Notes: generated from the letters alone by a model not told the origin. Shown: positions 1-8,741, counted from the stretch's first letter. The stretch: DNA of 50,234 nt from Clostridiales bacterium (GCA_021205725.1 JAJPWY010000082.1:1-50234), one strand, 5' to 3'. Numbers and translations: made by a program.

Positions 1-87
1 TAGCAGGTCGTAGAACACCCCCAGCCCCAGACCGGTGAGCAGTCCCGTCCCCAGCTCCCGGAGCTGGAGGGCCACCGCCACCTCCAC
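1..87 (-). CDS. yabQ: Sporulation protein YabQ, N-terminal part (cut by window edge)
   Basis: The minus strand reads on past the window edge from a GTG at 85-87. The visible 29 residues contain a hydrophobic first helix ending in GVFYDLL, which matches the start of YabQ, a polytopic inner-membrane sporulation protein; in Bacillus subtilis it is needed for normal spore cortex formation. It lies 3 bases downstream of the yabP stop, the conserved yabP-yabQ order. The start is uncertain: GTG codons also occur at 79-81 and 73-75, and no ribosome site is clearly better than the others. Identification rests on both the short peptide and the context. Confidence 0.7.
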   Translation of the reverse strand, partial: MEVAVALQLRELGTGLLTGLGLGVFYDLL

Positions 88-90
88 GGC

Positions 91-375
91 CTAGCCCAGC
101 AGCCGGGAGAAGAAGCCCCCCTTTTCCCGGGGCGCCTCATAGGAGAGGGCGTCCACCGTCCCCTCCACCTTCAGCTCGCCCCCGTCCAGGCTCAGCTGCT
201 CGATGTGCAGATCCTCCCCCCGGATGGTCAGCTCCCCCTGGCAGGTGGCCATGATGATCTGGTTCTCGTCGAAGCTCTCCACCTCCTCCACCCCGGAGAC
301 AGCCAGGCGGTTCCGGTTCTCCAGCAGGATGTGGTGACTGCTCTCGGCGGGATAGGGGTTTGTATCATAGCTCAT
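91..375 (-). CDS. yabP: Sporulation protein YabP
   Basis: A 94-residue protein of usual YabP length. The segments HILLENRNRLAVSGVEEVES and IRGEDLHIEQLSLDGGELKV are typical of the YabP/YqfC family, small beta-rich proteins made under mother-cell sigma factors and required for sporulation in Bacillus. The ATG at 373-375 was chosen because AAAGGAGG lies 7 bases upstream; a longer reading frame back to 513 would run through the repeat at 446-527 and has no ribosome site. It is followed at once by yabQ, so the two are cotranscribed. No sigma-E or sigma-K promoter was recognised with confidence upstream. Confidence 0.9.
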   Translation of the reverse strand: MSYDTNPYPAESSHHILLENRNRLAVSGVEEVESFDENQIIMATCQGELTIRGEDLHIEQLSLDGGELKVEGTVDALSYEAPREKGGFFSRLLG

Positions 376-445
376 GGGTCGTCCTCCTTTGCCTTGCTGA
401 TACAGGGTATGTCCCGGCGGGCGGGGATATGACGGGAACACGTTT

Positions 446-527
446 CCTTGGCTCCCTCCATGAGGCAGGGAGCGAAGCGGAAGTGCCGCTTGACGGCGGA
501 GCTGTCGCCGCAAGGCGACTGAGGGAG
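446..527 (+). repeat. Cloverleaf-like palindromic repeat, copy A
   Basis: Starts CCTTGGCTCCCTC and ends TGAGGGAG. The outer CTCCCTC/GAGGGAG arms enclose two hairpins: AAGCGG/CCGCTT and GTCGCC-gcaa-GGCGAC. A near-identical copy lies at 20352-20433 and a diverged inverted copy at 601-673. Family-wise it looks like the REP-type intergenic repeats abundant in Oscillospiraceae genomes (from memory, not searched). Confidence 0.85.
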
Positions 528-600
528 TCGAAAGCCGCTAAGAATGACACTTTATCGTATTCGCCGTACCGCTTAGCGTATGTCGTTAGTGCATACCGCT

Positions 601-673
601 CTCCCTCCGTCACGGCTTACGCCGTGCCACCTCTACCGCTTTGCGGCACTGACGCCTCAAAGAGGGAGGCAAG
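601..673 (-). repeat. Cloverleaf-like palindromic repeat, copy B (inverted, diverged)
   Basis: Read on the minus strand it begins CTTGCCTCCCTC and ends GACGGAGGGAG, with internal hairpins CCGC-aaa-GCGG and CACGGC-gtaa-GCCGTG. The layout is that of copy A (446-527) with changed stem sequences that keep pairing, so it belongs to the same family in the opposite direction. Together the two copies bracket a 73-base spacer (528-600) that holds no gene. Confidence 0.7.
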
Positions 674-719
674 TGAAACACCCCGTAGACTTAATTTCCT
701 CTCCCTTCTCAAAGTCGGT

Positions 720-748
720 TTGCTTTTCCTCCCTTCCTGTGGTATCAT
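720..748 (+). promoter_or_regulatory. Sigma-A-like promoter of the S24 regulator
   Basis: TTGCTT (720-725), 17 bases, TATCAT (743-748), 40 bases before the start codon. No clear operator palindrome was seen. Confidence 0.5.
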
Positions 749-788
749 AGTTTCAGTAACCAGTCTGTAAAACGGGGAGGTGAGCCGG

Positions 789-1430
789 ATGGAGCAGCAG
801 GAGCGTCTGGGTGAACGACTGCGCACCCTGATGGAGGAGCGGCATCTGAACTATGAGGCCCTGGGCCGTCTGCTGGGGATGAAGCCCCAGACCCTGAACC
901 GCTATGTCCTGGGCCAGCGGGAGCCGAAGGCCACGGTCGCCACCCAAATGGCCATCAAGCTGGAGGTTTCCCCTCTCTGGCTCCAGGGCTACGACGTGCC
1001 CCGGGAGCCGTCCGGAGAGACGGTCTGCCCTCCGGGAGAGCAGCTGGTTCCCATTCTGGGGGTCATCAAGGCGGGCATCCCTGCCATCGCCCAGCAGCAG
1101 GTGACGGGCTACACCTCGGCAGACGTGCCCCGGCCCCAGGAGTATTTTTATCTCCGGGTTTCCGGGGACAGCATGATCAACGCCGACATCCGGGACGGCG
1201 ATCTGGTGCTCATCCACCAGCAGTCCGTGGCGGAAAACGGCCAGATCGTAGCCTGCATCGTGGAGGAGGAGGACGCCACCCTGAAGCGGTTCCGCCGCCA
1301 GGGGGACTGGGTCTTTCTCCAGCCGGAGAACCCGGGCTATGAGACCCGCATCATCCCTGTCAGCGACTTCGACACTGGGGCCGCCCGGGTGCTGGGGGTG
1401 GCAGTCCGGCTGGTAAGGTCGCTGCTGTGA
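789..1430 (+). CDS. LexA-like transcriptional repressor (XRE helix-turn-helix plus S24 self-cleaving domain)
   Basis: A 213-residue protein. Residues about 5-60 form an XRE/lambda-repressor-type helix-turn-helix (LGRLLGMKPQTLNRYVLGQR). Residues about 85-210 are an S24 peptidase domain with all three key features: the Ala95-Gly96 cleavage site, Ser128 in SGDSM and Lys166 in ATLKRF. Such proteins cut themselves when stimulated by RecA filaments or other stress and so release repression. The ATG at 789 fits GGGGAGG at 774-780 with normal spacing; the GTG at 780 overlaps that site and is unlikely. It differs from true LexA, which has a winged helix, so a phage-like or stress repressor is the safer call. 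pepF follows 35 bases later. Confidence 0.88.
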   Translation: MEQQERLGERLRTLMEERHLNYEALGRLLGMKPQTLNRYVLGQREPKATVATQMAIKLEVSPLWLQGYDVPREPSGETVCPPGEQLVPILGVIKAGIPAIAQQQVTGYTSADVPRPQEYFYLRVSGDSMINADIRDGDLVLIHQQSVAENGQIVACIVEEEDATLKRFRRQGDWVFLQPENPGYETRIIPVSDFDTGAARVLGVAVRLVRSLL

Positions 1431-1465
1431 CGGCCAAAAAGGAAGCAGAAAGGAATCATACGAAT

Positions 1466-3268
1466 ATGAACGCACCAAAGGAACGCAAGGAGCTTAATCC
1501 GGCCTATACCTGGGCCACAGAGGACATCTATCCCTCGGACGAGGCCTGGCAGGAGGCGCTAAACGCCGCCAAATCCTATCCTCAGCGGCAGAAGGCCCTG
1601 GAGGGGCATCTGGCAGACAGCCCGAAGGCCCTGCTGGACGACCTGCGGCTGGGTGACGAGATCAGCCTGGTCTGCCGGGATCTGTTCAGCTATGCCAGCC
1701 GGAAGCGGGACGAGGATACCCGGGTGGCCAAATATCAGGATATGTACGCCCAGGCCATGGGGCTGATGGTGGCGATCGACCAGGCGGGGGCCTGGGAGGA
1801 CAACGAGATTTTGTCCATCCCGGAGGACACCCTGGAGGACTTCTATGCCCAGGAACCCGCCCTGACGGTCTACCGCCGGAAGCTGAACCGCATCCGCAGC
1901 CGCCGGGAGCACATCCTCTCCCCGGCGGAGGAATCTCTGCTGGCGGGGGCCAGAGCGGTGACCGAGGGGCCGGGGGACATCTACGCCACCCTGAACAACG
2001 CCGACCTCCGTTTCCCGGACGCCACGGACAGCCAGGGGGTATCCCACCCCGTCACCCACGGGGGCTTCACCTCCCTGATGAACAGCCAGGATCGCACCCT
2101 GCGCAAAAGCGCTTATGAGTCCCTGTATGGGGTCTACGGCCAGTTCCGCAACACCTGCGCCGCCGTTCTCTCCGCCCAGATGAAACAGCTGTTGTTCACC
2201 GCCCAGGCCCGGCGATATCCCTCTCCCCTGGCCGCTGCTCTCGACCGGACGGAGGTGCCGGAGACGGTGTACCGCAATCTCATCTCCACCGTCCGGGCCA
2301 ATCTGCCCACCCTCCACCGGTACACCGCCCTGCGGAAGAAGCTGCTGGGGGTGGACGAGCTCCACTTCTACGACATCTATACCCCCATCGTGGCGGATGC
2401 GGACGCCACCGTCCCCTATGAGCAGGCCCAGCAGATCGTCCTGGAGGGCCTGGCCCCTCTGGGGGAGGAGTATCAGGCCATGCTCCGGGAGGGGTTCCAG
2501 AACCGGTGGATCGACGTGTATGAGAACGTGGGCAAGCGCTCCGGGGGCTATTCCTCCTCCTCCTCCGCCCACCCCTTCGTGCTGCTCAACTACCATGGCA
2601 CCCTCAGCGATGTGTTCACCCTGGCCCACGAGATGGGCCACTCCCTGCACACCTATCTCTCCCAGGCCCACCAGCCCACCGCCTATCAGCCCTATGTCAT
2701 CTTCGTGGCGGAGGTGGCCTCCACCTGTAACGAGGCCCTGCTCATGGAGCATCTGCTGAGCAAGACCACCGGCCGCCGGGAGCGGGCCTACCTCATCAAC
2801 TACTTCCTGGAGCAGTTCCGCTCCACCCTGTACCGCCAGACCATGTTCGCCGAATTCGAGCTGACGGTCAGCGAGATGACCCAGCGGGGAGAGGGCCTCA
2901 CCGCCGACGCCCTGTGCGCCCTCTACCGCAAGCTCAACGAGGACTACTACGGCCCGGACATCGTGGCGGACGACCAGATCGCCCTGGAGTGGGCCAGAAT
3001 TCCCCATTTCTACTACAACTTCTACGTCTACCAGTACGCCACCGGCTACGCCGCCGCTATCGCCCTGTCCCAGCGGATTTTGAAGGAGGGCGAGCCCGCC
3101 GTCCGGGATTACCTGAACTTCCTCTCCGGTGGCAGCTCCGCCGACCCCATCACCCTGCTCCGGGGTGCCGGGGTGGACATGGCCTCCCCCCAGCCCATCG
3201 AGCAGGCGTTGGCCCTGTTCGACAGCCTCATCGACGAGATGGAGCAGCTGATGGAGGATCCTGCGTAA
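1466..3268 (+). CDS. pepF: Oligoendopeptidase F (M3B family)
   Basis: A 600-residue zinc metallopeptidase of usual family length. The metal site is H388-E-M-G-H392 (in LAHEMGHSLHTY) with the third ligand probably Glu416 in VAEVAST. PepF cuts peptides of roughly 7-17 residues in the cytoplasm and takes part in peptide turnover. The N-terminal start (NPAYTWATEDIYPS) is typical of the PepF group. ATG 1466 was chosen because an AAAGGA site lies 9 bases before it; the frame stays open upstream to 1427 but that part overlaps the end of the S24 gene. It is probably cotranscribed with the S24 regulator. Confidence 0.95.
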   Translation: MNAPKERKELNPAYTWATEDIYPSDEAWQEALNAAKSYPQRQKALEGHLADSPKALLDDLRLGDEISLVCRDLFSYASRKRDEDTRVAKYQDMYAQAMGLMVAIDQAGAWEDNEILSIPEDTLEDFYAQEPALTVYRRKLNRIRSRREHILSPAEESLLAGARAVTEGPGDIYATLNNADLRFPDATDSQGVSHPVTHGGFTSLMNSQDRTLRKSAYESLYGVYGQFRNTCAAVLSAQMKQLLFTAQARRYPSPLAAALDRTEVPETVYRNLISTVRANLPTLHRYTALRKKLLGVDELHFYDIYTPIVADADATVPYEQAQQIVLEGLAPLGEEYQAMLREGFQNRWIDVYENVGKRSGGYSSSSSAHPFVLLNYHGTLSDVFTLAHEMGHSLHTYLSQAHQPTAYQPYVIFVAEVASTCNEALLMEHLLSKTTGRRERAYLINYFLEQFRSTLYRQTMFAEFELTVSEMTQRGEGLTADALCALYRKLNEDYYGPDIVADDQIALEWARIPHFYYNFYVYQYATGYAAAIALSQRILKEGEPAVRDYLNFLSGGSSADPITLLRGAGVDMASPQPIEQALALFDSLIDEMEQLMEDPA

Positions 3269-3297
3269 TATTTCACATTCAATTTACAAAATCCACG

Positions 3298-3326
3298 TTG
3301 TTTCCCCCGGTAAAATCGTGTACACT
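3298..3326 (+). promoter_or_regulatory. Sigma-A-like promoter of the 58-residue protein gene
   Basis: TTGTTT (3298-3303), 17 bases, TACACT (3321-3326), in an A/T-richer gap 29 bases before the start codon. Confidence 0.5.
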
Positions 3327-3354
3327 AGGGAAAACAGGATCAAGGAGGTGTCCC

Positions 3355-3531
3355 ATGAATAAGACGCTCTCGAATCTGATGCTCATCTTCTCCATTCTGG
3401 CCGCCCTGACCGCCGCCGCCTTTGGCCTGCTGGCCCTGATGGATCGGATGCCCTCCCTCAGCCGGAAGCAGGAGCCCATCCGGAGACAGTTCCTCCGGGA
3501 TGAGGACGAGCTGCGCCGGGGAGAGGCGTAA
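3355..3531 (+). CDS. Small membrane protein, 58 residues, unknown function
   Basis: Starts at ATG 3355 behind a strong AAGGAGGTG site 7 bases upstream. Residues about 5-28 are one hydrophobic helix (LMLIFSILAALTAAAFGLLAL), and the rest is a charged tail rich in Arg, Glu and Asp (QFLRDEDELRRGEA), so an N-terminally anchored single-pass protein is likely. It has its own promoter (3298-3326) and its own terminator (3558-3590) and so looks like a monocistronic gene. No family was recognised. Confidence 0.75.
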   Translation: MNKTLSNLMLIFSILAALTAAAFGLLALMDRMPSLSRKQEPIRRQFLRDEDELRRGEA

Positions 3532-3557
3532 CCCCAGAACCACTGTGAACAATTGTA

Positions 3558-3590
3558 GCCGCCCTGACACGTTCAGGGCGGCTTGTCTTT
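3558..3590 (+). terminator. Rho-independent terminator
   Basis: GCCGCCCTGA pairs with TCAGGGCGGC around a 5-base loop, followed by TTGTCTTT. It closes the transcript of the small membrane protein. Confidence 0.85.
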
Positions 3591-3634
3591 CCTGCGGCAG
3601 TTCCCGGATTTCCCTGCGCCGTCTCATCTCTCCC

Positions 3635-3663
3635 TTGTGCCCTGGCAGGAAATGTGCTATAAT
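3635..3663 (+). promoter_or_regulatory. Sigma-A promoter of miaB
   Basis: TTGTGC (3635-3640), 17 bases, perfect TATAAT (3658-3663), 54 bases before the miaB start. Confidence 0.75.
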
Positions 3664-3717
3664 CCACTTATTCTGGAGAATTGGCGGCATTTGTGCGCCG
3701 CATGAGGAGGAACCACA

Positions 3718-5130
3718 TTGAGACGTGAGGACGTGCTGATTTCGGCGGAGGCGCTGGAGCGTCAGCGTGAGATTCGGCGGCAGGTCATGGAGCGCAACGC
3801 CCGCCTGCCTGTTCAGCCCCTGGCCCTGGTGGACACCTACGGCTGTCAGCAGAACGAGGCGGACTCGGAGCAGATCCGGGGGATGCTCAGCGAGATGGGC
3901 TACGGCTTTACCGAGGACGAGCAGGAGGCGGACGTCATCGTCATCAACACCTGCGCCGTCCGGGAGCACGCAGAGATGCGGGTGCTGGGCAACGTGGGAC
4001 ACCTGACCCACACGAAGCGGAACAAGCCCAGCCAGATCATCTGTCTCTGCGGCTGCGCCATGCAGGAGCCCCACATGGCGGAGAAGATCAAGAAGTCCTT
4101 CCGGCACGTTGACCTGGTCTTTGGCCCCCATGTGCTGTGGAAATTCTCCGAGCTGCTGTGTCAGGTGATGGAGCAGAAAAAGCGGGTCTTTGAGACCCCG
4201 GACTCTCCCGGCGTCATCGCCGAGGGCCTCCCCGTGGTGCGCAAGGGCAAGCTCAAGGCGTGGGTATCCATCATGTACGGCTGCAACAACTTCTGCACCT
4301 ACTGCATCGTCCCCTACGTCCGGGGCCGGGAGCGGAGCCGGGCGCCGGAGCTGATTCTGGATGAGGTGCGGCAGCTGGCGGCGGAGGGCTACAAGGACAT
4401 CACCCTCCTGGGCCAGAACGTCAACTCCTACGGCAAGGACCTGGGGCTGGACATGGACTTCGCCGACCTGCTGGAGCAGGTCAACGCCATCCCGGGGGAT
4501 TTTCTCATCCGCTTTATGACCAGTCACCCCAAGGACGCCTCCCAAAAGCTGTTTGAGACTATGGCCCGTTGCGAGAAGGTGGCCCCTCACCTCCACCTCC
4601 CCGTCCAGGCGGGGAGCGACCGGGTGCTGAAGGCCATGAACCGTCACTACGACCGGGCGGCCTACCTGGACGAGATTCGCCGCCTCCGGGCGCTGATCCC
4701 CGACATCGTTCTCACCTCGGACATTATCGTGGGCTTCCCCGGGGAGACCACGGAGGAATTTGAGGAGACCCTCTCCCTGCTGGAGCAGGTGCGCTACGAC
4801 GCCCTGTTCACCTTTATCTACTCTCCCCGGGAGGGCACTCCGGCGGCGAAGCTCCCCGACCCCATGAGCCGGGAGGAGAAAAACCGGAACTTCCAGCGGC
4901 TGGTGGACCTGCAAAACCGCATCTCCGCAGAAAAGCACGCCGCCTATGTGGGCAAAACCCTGCGGGTGCTGGTGGACGGGGAGAACGACGACGGGAAGCA
5001 CACTCTCACCGCCCGCACCGACGGAGGACGGCTGGTACACTTAAACGGCGACGCCGCCCTCATCGGCACCTGGCAGCAGGCGAAGATCACCGGCTCCACC
5101 ACCTGGGCGCTGTTCGGGGAGCTGGTCTGA
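3718..5130 (+). CDS. miaB: tRNA-2-methylthio-N6-dimethylallyladenosine synthase MiaB
   Basis: A 470-residue radical-SAM methylthiotransferase that thiomethylates i6A37 of tRNAs reading UNN codons. The N-terminal MTTase domain carries the iron-sulfur cysteines Cys43 (TYGCQQNEADS), Cys79 (NTCAVRE) and Cys113. The radical-SAM cluster is Cys189-x3-Cys193-x2-Cys196 (YGCNNFCTYCIVPYVRGRE), and a TRAM domain closes the protein at about 400-470. The start is TTG at 3718, 8 bases after GAGGAGG; no ATG fits as well. NTCAVRE and VPYVRGRERSR are characteristic of MiaB rather than RimO or MtaB. The neighbouring mutS is a frequent companion of miaB in Firmicutes. Confidence 0.97.
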   Translation: MRREDVLISAEALERQREIRRQVMERNARLPVQPLALVDTYGCQQNEADSEQIRGMLSEMGYGFTEDEQEADVIVINTCAVREHAEMRVLGNVGHLTHTKRNKPSQIICLCGCAMQEPHMAEKIKKSFRHVDLVFGPHVLWKFSELLCQVMEQKKRVFETPDSPGVIAEGLPVVRKGKLKAWVSIMYGCNNFCTYCIVPYVRGRERSRAPELILDEVRQLAAEGYKDITLLGQNVNSYGKDLGLDMDFADLLEQVNAIPGDFLIRFMTSHPKDASQKLFETMARCEKVAPHLHLPVQAGSDRVLKAMNRHYDRAAYLDEIRRLRALIPDIVLTSDIIVGFPGETTEEFEETLSLLEQVRYDALFTFIYSPREGTPAAKLPDPMSREEKNRNFQRLVDLQNRISAEKHAAYVGKTLRVLVDGENDDGKHTLTARTDGGRLVHLNGDAALIGTWQQAKITGSTTWALFGELV

Positions 5131-5169
5131 GATAGACAGCCAACGTTTCAACAAAAAGGAGAGAGAACG

Positions 5170-6105
5170 ATGAGCTTATATTCTGTTGTTGTGCCGGTCT
5201 ATAACTCTGAGCATACTCTGGAGGAGCTGTACACCCGGCTGAAGGATGTCTTTGAACATGTGATGCAGGAACCCTTCGAGCTGATCCTGGTGGACGACAG
5301 CTCACGAGACAACTCCTTTGCCGTTATGGAACGGCTTCGTGCCCAGGATAAACGGGTAAAGATCGTCCAGATGGCCCGGAATTTTGGGCAGCCCGCCGCC
5401 GTCCTCTGCGGCTTCAGTATAGCCAGGGGTGATTTCATTATCACCATGGACGACGATCTTCAGCATCCACCGGAGGAAATTCCCAAAATGGCAAAGGTGC
5501 TGATAGAGCAGCCGGACGTGGACTGTGTCATGGGCCAGTATGAAAACCGCAAGCACAACGCCATCCGTCGGCTGGGCACCTGGGTACAGATGCAGTTCAC
5601 CAGTCAAATGCTGAAAAAAGACCCCAATCTGGAGCTGACCAGCTTCCGCATCATGCGCCGGTTCCTGGTGGAGACGATGCTGAGCACCCACACCCATCTG
5701 CCCCAGATCGGGAATCTCCTGGTGCAGACCTCTAACCGGATCGTCAACGTTCCGGTGCATCACGATGCCAGAAAGTATGGGCACAGCAACTACAGCTTTA
5801 TGCACCTGGTACGGGATCTGCTCTACGACATCACCACCAACTCTATCATCCCTCTGGTGATCGTGCGAGACATCGGCATCATCAGCTTTGTGGTCAGCAT
5901 CCTGCTGTCCATCTGGTACCTCATCAATTACTTTGTATTCGGCACCACGGTAGAGGGCTTTACCACCCTGGTTCTGCTCATTCTGGCCTATAACGGGCTG
6001 ATCCTGCTGGCCATCGGCATCGTAGGTGAGTACTTAATGCACGTGCTGGACGAATCGAAGAAGATGCCGACCTATGTGGTGCGGCGGAAGGATGTTGACG
6101 ACTGA
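5170..6105 (+). CDS. GtrB/DPM1-like family 2 glycosyltransferase with two membrane helices
   Basis: A 311-residue GT2 enzyme. The catalytic domain (about 1-215) shows the nucleotide-sugar motifs LVDDSSRDNS and MDDDLQHPPEE. Two C-terminal membrane helices (about 235-260 and 270-292) end in the GEYLMHVLDE segment typical of enzymes that move a sugar onto undecaprenyl phosphate at the inner face of the membrane. RBS AAGGAGAGAG precedes ATG 5170. Codon use is visibly more A/T-rich than in miaB and mutS on either side, and it separates these usual partners, so it may have been inserted or transferred. The sugar is unknown. A second GtrB-like gene ends at 49894. Confidence 0.88.
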   Translation: MSLYSVVVPVYNSEHTLEELYTRLKDVFEHVMQEPFELILVDDSSRDNSFAVMERLRAQDKRVKIVQMARNFGQPAAVLCGFSIARGDFIITMDDDLQHPPEEIPKMAKVLIEQPDVDCVMGQYENRKHNAIRRLGTWVQMQFTSQMLKKDPNLELTSFRIMRRFLVETMLSTHTHLPQIGNLLVQTSNRIVNVPVHHDARKYGHSNYSFMHLVRDLLYDITTNSIIPLVIVRDIGIISFVVSILLSIWYLINYFVFGTTVEGFTTLVLLILAYNGLILLAIGIVGEYLMHVLDESKKMPTYVVRRKDVDD

Positions 6106-6149
6106 ACCCGGAAAACCACATTTTTAGTCAAACAGATAAGGAGTAATCA

Positions 6150-8741
6150 ATGGCCGCAGAGCTGACCCCCATGCGGAAGCAATATCTGAAGATCAAGGAG
6201 CAGTATCCGGACTGCCTGCTGTTCTTCCGGCTGGGGGATTTTTATGAGATGTTCGACGAGGACGCAAGAGTGGCGTCCCAGGAGCTGGATCTGACCCTGA
6301 CCACCCGGGATCGGGGCAAGCCCCAGGAGGATCAGACCCCCATGTGCGGCGTCCCCTACCACTCCTACGAGTCCTACCTGGCCCGGCTCATCGCAAAGGG
6401 GTACAAGGTGGCCATCTGCGAGCAGATGGAGGATCCGGCCCTGGCCAAGGGACTGGTGGAGCGGGACGTGACGAGAGTGGTCACCCCCGGCACCGTGGTA
6501 GAGGCCTCCATGCTGGAGGAGGGGCGGAACAACTACCTTGCCGCCGTCTGCCTGGAGCAGGACGGGGCGGGGCTGTGCTTCTGCGACCTGTCCACCGGGG
6601 CGGTGACCACCACCGGCTTTGCCGGGGAGAACGTGCTGCCCCATGTCCTCAACGAGCTGGGGCGGTTCGCCCCCAGGGAGGCGGTGCTGTCTCCCCGGTG
6701 CATAGAGCAGGAGGAGCTGCTGACCTTTTTAAAGGAGAAGCTGAACTGCTGCTATGAGCCGGGAGGAGACCGCTTTCTCCTGGAGCAGGCCAGAGCCCAG
6801 GCGGAGGAGCAGTTCGAGACACTGGCCTCCGTTCCCCAAAACCGTCCCTGGGCGATTCAGGCGGCGGGAGCTCTGCTGGGCTATCTCCATGAGACCCAGA
6901 AAGCCAATCTCAGCTATCTCCGCACCCTGGATTACTACGAGACGGGGCGGTACATGGAGCTGGACCTCACTGCCCGGCGCAATCTGGAGCTGACCGAGAC
7001 TCTCCGGGGCAAGGAGAAGCGGGGGAGCCTGCTGTGGGTGCTGGATCGCACCAAAACGGCCATGGGCGGGCGCAAGCTCCGTCAATGGCTGGAGCGGCCC
7101 CTGCTCTCCCCGGTGGAGATCAACGGACGGCTCAACGCCGTGGCCGCCCTGGTGGACGACCTGGTGACCCGGCAGGAGCTGCTGGACACCCTCCGGGAGA
7201 TCACCGACCTGGAGCGGCTCATCGGCCGCATCGTCTACGGCAACACCAACTGCCGGGAGCTGCAATCCCTGGGAACGGGCCTCTCCCACATCCCCAGAGT
7301 GCGGGAGCTGCTGGAGCAGAAAAACGTCCCCCTGTTGCAGCGGCTCCGGGGGGAGCTGGACGACCTGAGCGAGCTGCGACAGACCTTGGAGGCCGCCATC
7401 GTGGACGACCCGCCCCTGCTGGTCCGGGAAGGCGGCATGATCCGGGAGGGCTACAACGAGGAGGTAGACTACCTCAACCGTGTCCTCCGGGACAGCAAGA
7501 GCCTGATCGCCGAGCTGGAGGCCCGGGAGCGGGAGCGGACGGGCATCCGGCAGCTCCGCATCCGGTACAACAAGGTCTTTGGCTATTACATCGAGGTGCC
7601 CCGGGCCCAGTCGGAGCATATGCCGGAGGACTACGTCCGCAAGCAGACCCTGGCCAACAACGAGCGCTTCATCAACCCGGAGCTGAAGGAGCTGGAGAAC
7701 ACCATCTTCAACGCCCGGGAGCGCATTGGCGATCTGGAATATCAGCTCTTCTCCGATCTGAAGGACCGGTGCGCCGCCCTGGCGGAGCCCATCCAGCGGA
7801 CGGCGGAGGCGGTGGCCCAGATCGACGTGCTCACCGCCCTGGCGGACGTGGCGGTCCGGAACCGGTACGTCATGCCGGTGGTGGACGACTCCTCCGCCAT
7901 CGAGATCGTGGACGGCCGACATCCCGTGGTGGAGCAGGTGTTAAAGGACACCTTCTTCGTCCCCAACGACACGAAAATGGACGGCAAAAACGAGACGCTG
8001 GCCATTATCACCGGCCCCAATATGGCCGGCAAGTCCACCTATATGCGCCAGGTGGCCCTGATCTGCCTCATGGCACAAATCGGCTCCTTCGTCCCCGCCC
8101 GCTCCGCCCGGCTGGGGGTGGTGGACCGGGTGTTCACCCGCATCGGCGCCTCCGACGACCTGGCGGGGGGACAGTCCACCTTTATGGTGGAGATGACCGA
8201 GGTGGCGGACATCCTGAAAAACGCCACCAGCCGCTCGCTCCTCATCCTGGACGAGATCGGCCGGGGCACCTCCACCTACGACGGCATGAGCATCGCCCGG
8301 GCGGTGCTGGAATACTGCGCCGACAAAAAGCGGCTGGGAGCTAAGACCCTGTTTGCCACCCACTACCATGAGCTGACCGTGCTGGAGGACACCATCCCCG
8401 GCGTGCGGAACTATAACATCGCCGCCAAAAAGCGGGCAGACGACATCATCTTCCTGCGGAAGATCGTCCCGGGCGGGGCCGACCAGAGCTACGGCATCGA
8501 GGTGGCCAAGCTGGCTGGCGTGCCACCCCGGGTCATCAGCCGGGCCAGAAAGATCCTGGAGGAGCTGGAGCAGGAGGGGGGCGTTCCGGCCCCCGCCCGA
8601 AAGCCCGCCGACCAGGAGCAGGTCTCCATGGACGACATGGCGGGGCAGGAGATCTTGAAGCAGCTCCGGATGCTGGAGGTCAATACCCTGACCCCCATCG
8701 AGGCCATGAACCTGCTGTACGAGTGGAAGGGGAAGCTGTGA
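6150..8741 (+). CDS. mutS: DNA mismatch repair protein MutS
   Basis: An 863-residue protein of usual MutS1 length. The mismatch-reading Phe-x-Glu motif lies in FFRLGDFYEMF near residue 37. The ATPase domain has Walker A GPNMAGKSTYMRQ near residue 618 and Walker B LLILDEIGRGTSTYDG near 700. The N-terminal mismatch domain and clamp/lever region show it is MutS1 and not MutS2. It binds base mismatches and small loops and recruits MutL. ATG 6150 follows AAGGAG. No mutL is seen in the window; the next gene is a metallo-hydrolase. Confidence 0.98.
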   Translation: MAAELTPMRKQYLKIKEQYPDCLLFFRLGDFYEMFDEDARVASQELDLTLTTRDRGKPQEDQTPMCGVPYHSYESYLARLIAKGYKVAICEQMEDPALAKGLVERDVTRVVTPGTVVEASMLEEGRNNYLAAVCLEQDGAGLCFCDLSTGAVTTTGFAGENVLPHVLNELGRFAPREAVLSPRCIEQEELLTFLKEKLNCCYEPGGDRFLLEQARAQAEEQFETLASVPQNRPWAIQAAGALLGYLHETQKANLSYLRTLDYYETGRYMELDLTARRNLELTETLRGKEKRGSLLWVLDRTKTAMGGRKLRQWLERPLLSPVEINGRLNAVAALVDDLVTRQELLDTLREITDLERLIGRIVYGNTNCRELQSLGTGLSHIPRVRELLEQKNVPLLQRLRGELDDLSELRQTLEAAIVDDPPLLVREGGMIREGYNEEVDYLNRVLRDSKSLIAELEARERERTGIRQLRIRYNKVFGYYIEVPRAQSEHMPEDYVRKQTLANNERFINPELKELENTIFNARERIGDLEYQLFSDLKDRCAALAEPIQRTAEAVAQIDVLTALADVAVRNRYVMPVVDDSSAIEIVDGRHPVVEQVLKDTFFVPNDTKMDGKNETLAIITGPNMAGKSTYMRQVALICLMAQIGSFVPARSARLGVVDRVFTRIGASDDLAGGQSTFMVEMTEVADILKNATSRSLLILDEIGRGTSTYDGMSIARAVLEYCADKKRLGAKTLFATHYHELTVLEDTIPGVRNYNIAAKKRADDIIFLRKIVPGGADQSYGIEVAKLAGVPPRVISRARKILEELEQEGGVPAPARKPADQEQVSMDDMAGQEILKQLRMLEVNTLTPIEAMNLLYEWKGKL

